From the NCBI GenBank assembly GCA_024180945.1, contig JAKSGN010000005.1, positions 1,922,001-1,986,000 on the forward strand: DNA of 64,000 bases, in the 5' to 3' direction. Source of the DNA: Macrophomina tecta. Lineage: Eukaryota; Ascomycota; Dothideomycetes; Botryosphaeriales; Botryosphaeriaceae. The position numbers and the translations under genes are program-made. The notes below the pieces were generated by a model. It was given only the letters and a program-made list of their open reading frames with translations. It searched no databases and was not told the DNA's origin. Shown in pieces: positions 54,973-64,000 of the stretch. Numbering within the stretch: the stretch's first letter is position 1; each line of letters opens with the position of its first letter.

Positions 54973-56120
54973 TATATACTTATCTATACCGACGCTAGCT
55001 CTAATCTGCAAGGAAAAGGGATAGGCGTAGATATAAGTATAGAAGAAAAATAAGCCGAAACAACTAACCGCGTTCTAGAAAAGATAGATAATATCGGCCC
55101 TAGTAGCCTCGTATATAACGGCGAACTCGAGGCTATTACCCAAGCCCTCGAACTAGCCGTATAAAACGATTACGCGTTCCAAAAGATTAGAGTCTATGCG
55201 GATAACTAGGCCGCTCTCTACCGGCTTAAAACCCCTTTAAAAAACCTAGGATAAGGCTGCGTTATAAGGGCTATAAACGCCAGTAAAATCCTACTCGAAA
55301 GGGGCAATTTAGTAATTCTCTAATAGGTCCCAGGACACCTAAAAATCCACGGAAACGAACGAGCCGATTATCTAGCTAAAGAGGCAACTAAAACCACCCC
55401 TAATATAAGCAAAACTAGCCTAGTATTTTACGGAATGCTTAATAAAATACCGCTTATACAGGAATGGCATTTAGAAGCTACGAAAAGCTAAGAGAAAAGC
55501 TCTAAAACTAGTTACCTACGCTAATACCGTTGGAAAATAAGGAAAAAGATCTACGCCCTTCCTAAAAAGAGAAATACGATTAGCGCCTTACACTAGCTAA
55601 AGATAGGATACGGATACTTTAGATCCTATCTTTATAGGTTTAACCGAAGCAAAACGGATAGATGTCCCTACTCGAATAATACTAAATAAACCCCTAAACA
55701 CCTTTTTCTTAAATACCCCTACTACGATATAGAACGACAGGAGCTTAGAAAAAAACTAGAAACTAAAAACCCTAGCTTAAACCTACTTCTAAACACTAAA
55801 TTTAGCCCTAGAACCTACCCTAGACTACCTCGAACAAACACGGATTTCTACGCGTAAATAGATCCTAGGACTCTCTTCGGCGGAAGACTAAATATATAGA
55901 TACGCGCCGCTTCTTATTCTTTACTATTTTACTAGTTTACTATCTTTCTATTCTACTACCTTTATTCCCTTTGTTTTACTATGCCCTTTGGCCTACGCCA
56001 CGCTATTTTACTAAAATACTTATATACCTAAATACTAATCCTATATAGATTGCCCTAGGCCGTCTGTAATAGTTACTGACTCTACACGGACGTTAAATAA
56101 TAATAATAATAATAATAATA
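54973..56120 (+). mobile_element. LINE copy C, 5'-truncated, nested in copy B
   Basis: It begins inside the RNase H region (IYTDASSN at about 54.99 kb) and ends with the family 3' UTR and a (TAA)n tail. It is flanked by an 11-bp duplication ATAGATCTAAC (54962-54972 and 56121-56131) that lies in the endonuclease region of copy B, whose reading resumes after it. It keeps more C and G than the same stretch of copy B (e.g. ACCGACGC against ACTAATAC), so it is younger or less RIP-exposed. Confidence 0.88.
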
Positions 56121-59100
56121 ATAGATCTAACCCTCGCTACGCCTAGTCTAATAAATACTATAGAGGACTAGTAAATTCTATCTAGTATAGAATTTAATTA
56201 CTTTCCTATTCTCTTTAGTATCCGGCTAAACGAGCCGAATCCACCGAAACCCTAAGAACGGTATATTACTAAAAAAGCGAATTAGAACTAATTTAAAGTT
56301 CTATTTTAAATTAAAATTAACGAATCTCTAAAACGCCTAGAAATAGGACTTTAGGAACTCGATAATTCGATTACGCGAGAGGTACTAAGAGAGCCTAATA
56401 GTAAAATACTACTACTAGAAGACCTTAGCTAATTCCTTATTACCGCTATTAGTAACGCTATAGATAGAGCTATCCTAAAAGCTATTTTAAAGATAAACGC
56501 AAAACTGTAGTAGAATAATAAATTACTAAAACTCCGAGAAGACCTAAAAGCTAAAATACGGCTTCTAAAAGAGCTCCTAGAGTCTAATAAAAGAAAAGAC
56601 TATCTAATCGCCCGAAATACCTAGTTCTAGGCTATAAAACACGCTAAACGAACGTATTAGAACGAGTTTCTAGCTAATAAAACCTTTATAAATATTTTTA
56701 AGGTAATATCTTATACTAAATACTAGATAACTAAATAAATACTAGCTATTAGATCTAAAGACGGCTCCCTATATAAAGATTTTAAAGAAAAGTACTACGT
56801 ACTAAAAGAAACTCTATTTCCTACGCCTTCTAAAGTAGCCCCGTTTAACTAGAATATCTATATTCCTAGTAATAGAAATAGCTTTCTTTAGACCGAATAG
56901 AGCTCTAGAACGCCTACTCTAAAAAAATAAAAGCTACTATACCTAGGCCGGACTAGATTACGCACGAGATAATTACCTACGCGTATAACGCCTACCTAGA
57001 GGCCTTTTATAAGGTATATAGCCTACTAATTTAGTACGGTTACTACCCTACGTACTAGAAATAAGCCACCGGCGTAATTCTAAAGAAATCTAATAAACTA
57101 AATAAATACGCTTCTAAAGCCTACCGGGTTATAGCTCTTTTAAATTAGTTAGATAAAATAATAGAACGAATTATAGCTAAATAACTAAGCTATCTAGCTA
57201 AAACTACTAATCTCCTTTACCTAAGCTAAATAGGGGGTAGATTATAAAAATTAGCTATTAATATATATTTTCTTCTAGCTACCGAGGTAGAAGAAAACTA
57301 AGTTATAAAGCTTAAAATATCTACGCTCTTTCTAGATATAAAAGAAGTATTTAACTACGTCGCCTAAGACTAACTTCTAGAAATAATAGCTTAGCTAGAA
57401 TTACCCTTTAATTTACTAGCCTAGGTTAGATCTTTTATAAATACCCGGATTCTACGCCTAAGCTTTAACGGAGAAGTAGAGGAATTTAGTAAAATTAAAA
57501 CGGGTATACCATAAAAAAGTTCTACTTCGCCTATACTATTTCTAATATATATCCGAGAGCTATTTTAGTTAAATTTAGTAAATTTCTAATCTTATATCGA
57601 CAATCTATCTTTTACGGTTAGCTCTACGAGCTAGAAAAAGAACGTTAAGATACTAAAATATAAAGTTATAAAGCTCTATAGCTTAGATAAAGAAAATAAT
57701 ATCTAATTTAACCTAAAAAAGACCGAACTTATATACTTTTCTAAAGAAAAAGAGGCCTAGATTCTACCCCTTACACTTTCTAATAGAAACGTAGTAAAAC
57801 TAAAGAAACTAGTTTAATATCTAGAAGTATTTTTTAATTTTCTACTTACTTATAAGAGCTATATCTCTATAAGAATAAGCTAAGCCCGTTTTACCTTTTA
57901 TAGGCTCTCCCGACTAGCTAATACCGAATAAGAACTAAGTCTCTACGCTATATAGTAACTTTATATAGCATACATTACCTCTATTACTAACTATAGAAGC
58001 TAATTATACTAGAAAAACTAAGCCTTAGTTAAACGCTAAATAAGAATATTATAAAACCTAGTCCTACATAAAATACTTAGAATATTTAGAACCGTACTAG
58101 TTATCTTTCTAGAAATAGAAGCCGCTTTTCTACCTATATACCTCTATCTAGACGAAAATATTTAAAAATACGCTTTTAGAGTACTTTACCTAGAACCTAA
58201 ATACCCCGTTTAATAGCTTATATTAAAACCTAAAATCGACGCTCTTATGTAATTCTACTAGCTCCGAAATATAAGAAGTATACTTAGTACTAGATCTAAT
58301 AATTTAGAAATAGTAAAACCCTTCTACTTCGCCTTATAGAATCTAGAAACACTCTACTCGGTTAAAATATTAAAGCTATCTAAAGAAGAAGAGGCCGAAT
58401 GCTATAAGTAAAAACTATATATTCTAGAGAATAATACTATACTTATCTATACTAATACTAGCTCTAATCCGTAAGAAAAAAATAGGCGTAGATATAAATA
58501 TAGAAGAAAAATAAGCCGAAATAACTAACCGCATTCTAGAAAAGATAGATAATATTAGCCCTAGTAACCTCGTATATAACAGCGAACTTAAGGCTATTAC
58601 CTAAGCCCTTAAACTAGCCGTATAAAATAATTACATATTCTAAAATATTAGAGTCTATACGGATAATTAGACCGCTCTCTACTAGCTTAAAACCCCTTTA
58701 AAAAACCTAGAATAAGGCTACATTATAAGGGCTATAAACGCTAGTAAAATTCTACTTAAAAGAAATAATTTAGTAATTCTCTAATAGGTTCTAGGATACC
58801 TAAAAATCTACGAAAACGAATAAGCCGATTATCTAGCTAAAGAGATAACTAAAACTACCCCTAATATAAGCGAAACTAGCCTAGTATTCTATAAAATACT
58901 TAATAAAATACTACTTATATAGGAATAGCATTTAGAAGCTATAAAAAGCTAAAAGAAAAGCTCTAAAACCGGTTATCTATAGTACTACTATTAGAAAATA
59001 AGAAAAAAGATCTACGCCCTTTCTAAAAAGAGAAATACGATTAGCGCCTTATACTAGCTAAAGATAGAATACGAATACTTTAGACTCTACCTTTATAGGT

Positions 59101-59557
59101 TTAACTAAAGTAAAATAAATAGATACCCCTACTTAAATAATACTAAATAAACTCCTAAGTACCTTTTTCTTAAATACCCCTACTATAATATAGAACGATA
59201 GGAGCTTAAGAAAAAAAACTAGAAACTAAAACCCCTAGCTTAAACCTACTTCTAAATACTAAATTTAGCTTAGAACCTACCTTAGACTACCTTAAATAAA
59301 CACGGATTTCTACGCGTAAATAGATCCTAGGACTCTCTTCGGCGGAAGACTAAATATATAGATACGCGCCGCTTCTTATTCTTTACTATTTTACTAGTTT
59401 ACTATCTTTCTATTCTACTACCTTTATTCCCTTTATTTTGCTACGCCCCTTGGCCTATGCCACGCTATTTTACTAAAATACTTATATACCTAAATACCGT
59501 CTCTATATAGATTGCCCTAGGCCGTCTGTAATAGTTACTGACTCTACACGGACGTTA

Positions 59558-59587
59558 AACAATAACAATAACAATAACAATAACAAT
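59558..59587 (+). repeat. LINE 3' tail, (AACAAT)n microsatellite
   Basis: A run of AACAAT units ends the LINE exactly where non-RIP sequence (the esterase remnant) begins. Copies A and C end in (TAA)n instead, which is what C-to-T change in this repeat would give. Confidence 0.8.
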
Positions 59588-60794
59588 TACCAGTGGGATT
59601 GGCACCACCTCCTCCGACCAGTAATAGGGGGTGTTGATCCATTCTCCGTCCACTGCGAAGCCCACCTGCTCTTGCACGAATTGATCCACCTGCTGTCTCA
59701 ATAGGCTCGTTCGTTTGAACCATACATCGCTGAGGCGCTGCGCTGGCACGTTCCTCAAACATTGCAACACCGCCTCTCGTCGGTGGCGTTGCCGATCAAT
59801 GGGAGGGGCGCACACGCAACAGCGATCAGAGTGGCTGTCAATTACGCATCCCCATTGCTGGGTGTCTGACCCTTCAGCGCCAGACTGGCCGGCATGCCTG
59901 ACTGCAGAATTGCGGCTTGGAACAGCGCGTTATTTTCGGTCTCGCTGTGCGCGGCAGCATACCGCATCTGCATCCAGACATTAAAGCTGCCCGCACTTTG
60001 GCCGAACAGTGTCACCCTGTTGGGTCACCACCGAAGCTGGCGATGTTGTCGTGGACCCATTGCAGCGCCAGGTGTTGGTCTTTGAGGCCAGTGTTTAGCA
60101 GACTGCCCGAGCGGTGGAAGAGCGAATTATACAGAAAGCCGAATCCACCGAGCCGGTACTTCATGCTTACGTAGATGACAGGTTTTCCAGCGGCAACTGA
60201 TGTCTGTACGAGGCCGTTTGAATTGTACGCGTTGATTTGGCTTGGGAGGATAAGTCATCGCGCCAGCCTAGCGACGGCGAAGGAGAAGAGGAAAGGCGGG
60301 CAGAAGAGGGATGGCGTGTTGATAATGCGGAAACAGATGATATAATGAGGTGTCACGCGCAACTGACCTAGGATATTCGCACCGCCGAAAATGAACACCA
60401 TCACAGGAAGTGGCTCCGCCCCACTACGACTGTTTGCGCCAGTGGGCCTGACCACGTTCAGGGTCAAACAATCCTCGCTCAGCCCATTTTATTTCTCCAA
60501 TGTTGGATCCTGCAGACACCCAGGCCCGTAGCTTGACGTATCCACCTCTTGGCCCGGCGAACCTGAGTGATACGGCTCAGGGTCTGCGAAGCGCAGAGAC
60601 CCGATCGGTGGCTCAGCATACCGGATAGATCAAAATTGGTCGACGCCGGGAACGCTTGCACTGCCGATGTATATGCCTTGCGGGGTGGAGACACGTGGGG
60701 CGCTTGACGAGGGAGGAGAAGACTGTGGAAGGCATTGTGAGAGGGAGGCAAACAGAATGGAGAGCTGAGGTGCGAGCGAGAAAGTGAGAAGCAT
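59588..60794 (-). pseudogene. Type-B carboxylesterase/lipase pseudogene, cut by a LINE
   Basis: Minus strand from an ATG at 60794 (MLLTFSLAPQLSILFASL, a signal-peptide-like start). The order is that of fungal type-B esterases: IRYAEPPIGSLRFADPEP, SEDCLTLNVVRPTG, VMVFIFGGANILG, a probable intron, then VIYVSMKYRLGGFGF, ALQWVHDNIASFGGDPTG, and the nucleophile elbow VTLFGQSAGS. It is broken by stops after GVDQF and after DPTLEK, by a one-base loss between GDPTG and VTLFG (about 60020), and by a stop after SNGDA (about 59847). It ends at the LINE tail; the C-terminal part is not found left of the island. Not functional. Confidence 0.85.
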
Positions 60795-62132
60795 AGCGTG
60801 TGGTTGGAATGGCCGTTGGAATTTCCGATGCTGCTGTTGGTGCTGCTGTTATCATCCAGACAGCAACACATACGGCAGTATTTATCTCGACAGCCTGAAG
60901 GTGTTCCGAGAGGTGTGGCATTATGCCCTGAGCTTCGTGCGACAGATCCTTCCTCGGCACATCGGAGTTGTGCAATCGTCCTCAACACTGGCCGGCTGTT
61001 GCATTCTGTTCCTCACCCATCTCGTGGTACAGTACATGTGGATACGAAGGATCAGGATGGGTACGACCAAATAAAGTTCAGTAGATGTGGCCAGCTTGGC
61101 CGAGTGGTGTAGTTGCTTGCGATAAGGCATTGGTCCCCTACTGTATTCCGTAGGCATTGATGTAAGTCGATGATTGAGGCGTTGTGCCTGGACTTGATGC
61201 GGCTGAGAATGTGAGGACATAATTCAGAGCCCTTCCTCTCAGATGACTAGCTAAAAAGAAGCTTCCCAATCCTTCTTTCCTCGGACTGCACGTCAGGATG
61301 AATCAAAGCGTCCAAACCATCGAAGCAGTGACATTCGATGGTCCATTTGCCTCTTTAGTGGAACCGCGGGGTATGGTTGCTTATTCGAGGCTTCTGCTCC
61401 ATGACGGGGCAAAACAGACACAGCCCGGAGGAATGGTACTTAGATCCGACCACTCGCGTGCTCAAAAGATGCGCCGGGAAGCACACCATCCTCCCGGACC
61501 CCCGGCGCCATGTTCCGCAAAAGGAAAGTGGCGGTTTCAATAGTCGCATTACCAAGCTTTTGCCGTGCTTCCGATTGTTGGATGGAGGATTTCCATCAGC
61601 CGAAAGACCATCCCTGGCTTTAGATTGCTCAGGTCAGTCGTGCACGGCCACCAACGATGCTAGATTGGCAGCGGAGGTAGCACCACCCCATTCGAAAGCG
61701 CCGCATATGTAATCAACAGCGCGCCATGCGGTTCCTCGCCTCGATCGGAGGCACACGGATTAATACATGAGACTCGATGATATCCGTTAAACACTTTGGA
61801 AATAGCGGGTGTTGGCAAGCAGAGGGCATCTGGAATCGGATCCAAAAGTACTAAAACTGTCAACGCAAAGATGCGTAGTGATTAGAAGAAGTCATCCGGA
61901 CAGTGCTTTTGCGTCTGGACGAATGCTTCTACTTCCCCGGCCGCGCCGGGGTGAAATGTGTGTGGAACCAAGCTTCGAAAGTGCGGCTGCCAGCGTCGTC
62001 GGGAACTCATCATGCGGACATCCCCGGACGTCATCCTGTTGGACTGAAAAAAGCACGACGCCGCACTGTTATTCAGTGCGAATTGATTGAGTTATCCCAA
62101 CACATCCGGATGAGCATTTTCCGGCGAGGTAT
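60795..62132. other. Intergenic region without a recognised gene
   Basis: 1.3 kb with several frames of 60-110 codons on both strands, none with recognisable domains. A plus-strand pair of frames (61377-61712 and 61903-62136) could be an old decayed gene, but nothing supports that directly. Confidence 0.4.
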
Positions 62133-63068
62133 ATGAGGGCACAATCTTCATTGCCTGGACGTCAACCACACGCAAAAATGCCGGCAGCAACCTCAATCTC
62201 CCTCATAATTTCTCCGTGCCACGTTGGCATCTACAACCACCGGGTTGGTGCTGGGCCTCTCCGCATCCAATCCCACAGCATTGTTGATGCGCTGCAACAG
62301 TTTGCTCCAGTGAACACAACAACCATTTCCCCGGTCGACGAATTCGAAGGCGAGATTGGACGCAGTTTCGAGATCCTCCGACGCATTTCAAACGCTGTCT
62401 CGGCAGCCCGCTCGGTCAACGCCTTTCCCATCGTACTGTCGGGAAACTGCAACGCCAGCGTCGGTGTCGCAGCCGGCCTGGGCATTGATGACCTGAGTTT
62501 TGTGTGGTTCGATGCACATGACGATTTGGACACCCCTGACACGAATGTGAACGGATACATTGATGCGATGGGGAGTTTCCATGCTGGCTGGCCGCAGTTG
62601 GCGCTCCCTCATGGCGACGGTGCCGGGTCACGTCGACAGGAAACTCAAGGACCGCTTCTTCTTTTGCGGTTGCGTGATGTATCAGATCTACAACGCCAGA
62701 CAGTTACTGGTGCCGGTGTCGACGTCATTTGGGGCAAGCCGGGCAAGCACGTGGATTTCAGTACGGAGCTTAGTGGGGTGCTGGACAAGAGAGCAATGGG
62801 TCAGACGCTGATCCATCTGGACCTGGATTGCCTGGACGAGTTGCTTGGTCGAGTGAACGAGTATCCGTCACCTGGAGGGCTGCTGGAGGAGGATGTTTTC
62901 AACTCAATGAGCCTGGTGCCTACCAAGGTTCAACCTGTTTCTTTGACCGTCTGCTCTTTCAATCCAAACTTGGAGGGTGGAGATAGGGTTGCAGAGATTG
63001 CTGTTGGTGGTATTTGCTACTTTGTTGAGTTACTGGTGAGTGCACGGTTCCTGCAGGGAAGGAAATAG
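62133..63068 (+). pseudogene. Arginase-family hydrolase with two compensating frameshifts
   Basis: The open frame of 311 codons starts at 62133 (or at 62178, MPAATSISLIISPCHVG, which looks like the better start). Family motifs are SGNCNASVGVAAGLG, the metal motif FVWFDAHDDLDTP, HLDLDCLDE (DxD motif) and SLTVCSFNPNLEGGDR. Between about 62573 and 62668 the frame reads unlike the family, while the next frame reads GVSMLAGRSWRSLMATVPG, as expected. An extra G in the GGGG at 62570-62573 and a missing base near 62668 would explain it. The result is about 32 altered residues just after the metal-binding loop, where GM/W residues are usually conserved. It is probably inactivated, or a sequencing artefact. 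The family includes arginases and agmatinases; the substrate is unknown. Confidence 0.72.
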
Positions 63069-63615
63069 GGCAGGATCAGGTTTTTGTACAAAAAGTGGTT
63101 TGATTACACAGAGCTCTGCAACTGAGCAGCTCCATCTTCAATATATCCCCTGTCAAAGGCCAGGTTACAACTTGCACGGTGGGCCAAGTTTCGTACGTGA
63201 AAAACGTCTGCAAACATTCCACACAGCTGAGTTTGCCGCGAGGTGGGCAGAACGTTAACCCATGAGACTATGTACTTGTGCACATAGGAGTCTCATTTGT
63301 CATTGCTGCCGCCCCGCAATGGCTGACACACATCGGAAACCATTTGCTGGAGGAGGCAACAAGGGAGGCTCCGGTCGTGTGGGCTTCTCCTAAGTGGATT
63401 CTATTTGACCAGCATAACCACAACTGCTTCTCGTTGACAGATTGACGGAAACTGCAGGAGTCAGTATGAGGCTCTGGCTATCTGGGATGCAGCCTCTGGC
63501 AAAAGACTTGCGCGTGAAAAGCTGCAACAGGATGGCTTTACTGCTACTATGGCTCGTCGGCGAATGCTAACCATTTAGGGCGATATTTGCGCTGCCCACC
63601 ACTGCTGAGGAATTT
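63069..63615. other. Intergenic region, no gene seen
   Basis: About 550 bp between the arginase-like gene and the 3' end of the last gene. Nothing recognised. Confidence 0.4.
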
Positions 63616-64000
63616 TCATCTATCGTGAAAAGGACTGATTATGCTATCTTCAGCAAACGGGTATAGCGTATTCCAGTCCAGAGCCGAGGAAAGGGTGTCT
63701 TGTGGAAGATCTGTGAGAGGTTCTACGAACTGTCGGAAGATAGAATCATCCTCATCCGCAATAGAGGGTGAATCCGTATTTGCTGGTTGGTGAAAGGCAA
63801 GCGGGGTAGAGTTTGGTTCAATTTCGGAAATGTCAACTTTCCAACCCAGAGCAATTTTTCGTAGGGCAAGTATGGAGCGGGTACTCCAACTCCAGGGAAG
63901 CTCCATGTCTTTCAGGCTGTCAAAGCAGACTTTGAAGTATTGCATGGCCTTTTTGTATGTTCGTTCTTCGGCCGAAGTGGCGTCGAGAAGAAAAATGACA
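63616..64000 (-). CDS. C-terminal end of a fungal transcription factor, partial
   Basis: The frame runs off the right edge (first visible residues VIFLLDATSAEERTYKKAMQ) and ends at 63616. The pattern FKVCFDSLKDM...WSWSTRSILALRKIALGWKVD is that of the conserved end of Zn2Cys6 regulators. The acidic final stretch would suit an activation region. The DNA-binding part is outside the window, so the target is unknown. Confidence 0.6.
   Translation of the reverse strand, partial: VIFLLDATSAEERTYKKAMQYFKVCFDSLKDMELPWSWSTRSILALRKIALGWKVDISEIEPNSTPLAFHQPANTDSPSIADEDDSIFRQFVEPLTDLPQDTLSSALDWNTLYPFAEDSIISPFHDR

Larger units (their letters stand above)
41500..59587. other. AT-rich RIP-degraded island of nested retrotransposons
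   Basis: 18 kb almost free of open frames (one of 75 codons), dominated by TA steps and poor in CA/TG. Where retroelement proteins can still be read, their in-frame stops are TAA/TAG at positions expected to be CAA, CAG or TGG. This is what RIP (C to T, mainly at CpA) produces in ascomycetes. Both edges are sharp: about 41.5 kb on the left and the LINE tail at 59587 on the right. The layers inside are listed separately. Confidence 0.92.
52692..59587 (+). mobile_element. LINE copy B (Tad1-like, I superfamily), split by copy C
   Basis: Plus strand, in pieces 52692-54972 and 56132-59587. ORF1 remains are seen from about 52.73 kb (GRIAFLDLRTPTKTLKRLKR; a C run at 52989-53000). The AP-endonuclease shows AGDFN...YYP.WDP around 54.80 kb. 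The reverse transcriptase shows GIP.KSSTSPILFLIYI at about 57.51 kb and SYIDNLSFT (from YxDD) at about 57.59 kb. RNase H starts near 58.44 kb. A 3' UTR and an (AACAAT)n tail (59558-59587) follow. The left boundary with copy A is uncertain by some tens of bases. Confidence 0.85.

Noticed and set aside
59544..59815. Minus-strand frames ending in repeated Ile-Val or Cys-Tyr
   Set aside because: The repetitive end is the LINE (AACAAT)n tail; only the part before it is esterase remnant.
61090..61135. tRNA-like stretch (GGCCGAGTGGTGTAG) resembling a D arm
   Set aside because: No matching acceptor stem or T arm could be found downstream.

Overview
The window looks like nuclear DNA from a filamentous ascomycete (Pezizomycotina). 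The genes have short introns of 45-75 bp with fungal branch sites. There are Zn2Cys6 regulators and a recognisable quinate (qut/qa) gene cluster. An 18-kb AT-rich island has the C-to-T decay typical of repeat-induced point mutation (RIP): TpA-rich sequence, and CAG/CAA codons turned into stops. A dothideomycete is plausible but not demonstrated.

Layout. 1-3356 (minus): a Ty1/copia retrotransposon with an LTR and an unbroken gag-pol frame running off the left edge. 3.6-20.5 kb: an aromatic-acid cluster with a Gfo/Idh/MocA oxidoreductase, 3-dehydroshikimate dehydratase (qutC/qa-4), divergent activator (qutA/qa-1F) and repressor (qutR/qa-1S), a further regulator with an incomplete-looking zinc cluster, the quinate permease (qutD/qa-y) and an SDR oxidoreductase. 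20.7-22.5 kb: a decayed alpha-L-rhamnosidase. 23.1-40.6 kb: an ordinary housekeeping block with an intron-containing tRNA-Leu(AAG), guanine deaminase, a DAGK-domain lipid kinase, a DUF676/ROG1 lipase, pantothenate kinase, Arp9, and the lysophospholipase NTE1.

41.5-59.6 kb is a RIP island of nested retrotransposons whose order can be read from target-site duplications. A 5'-truncated LINE (minus) is split by a 9-kb Ty3/gypsy chromovirus (42740-51819), and the chromovirus 5' LTR is itself split by a solo LTR. Next to them a plus-strand Tad1-like LINE is split by a 5'-truncated copy of its own family. The gypsy element carries a two-exon gene on the strand opposite to pol, next to its 3' LTR. 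This gene is the most unusual object in the window.

59.6-64 kb: a broken type-B carboxylesterase abutting the LINE 3' tail, an arginase-family gene with two compensating frameshifts, and the C-terminal end of a regulator running off the right edge.

How the genes fit together. QutD imports quinate and QutC makes protocatechuate from 3-dehydroshikimate. QutA and QutR switch the genes on and off. The two usual enzymes for the steps before QutC (quinate dehydrogenase QutB and catabolic dehydroquinase QutE) are not in the window. Two oxidoreductases of other families flank the cluster instead.
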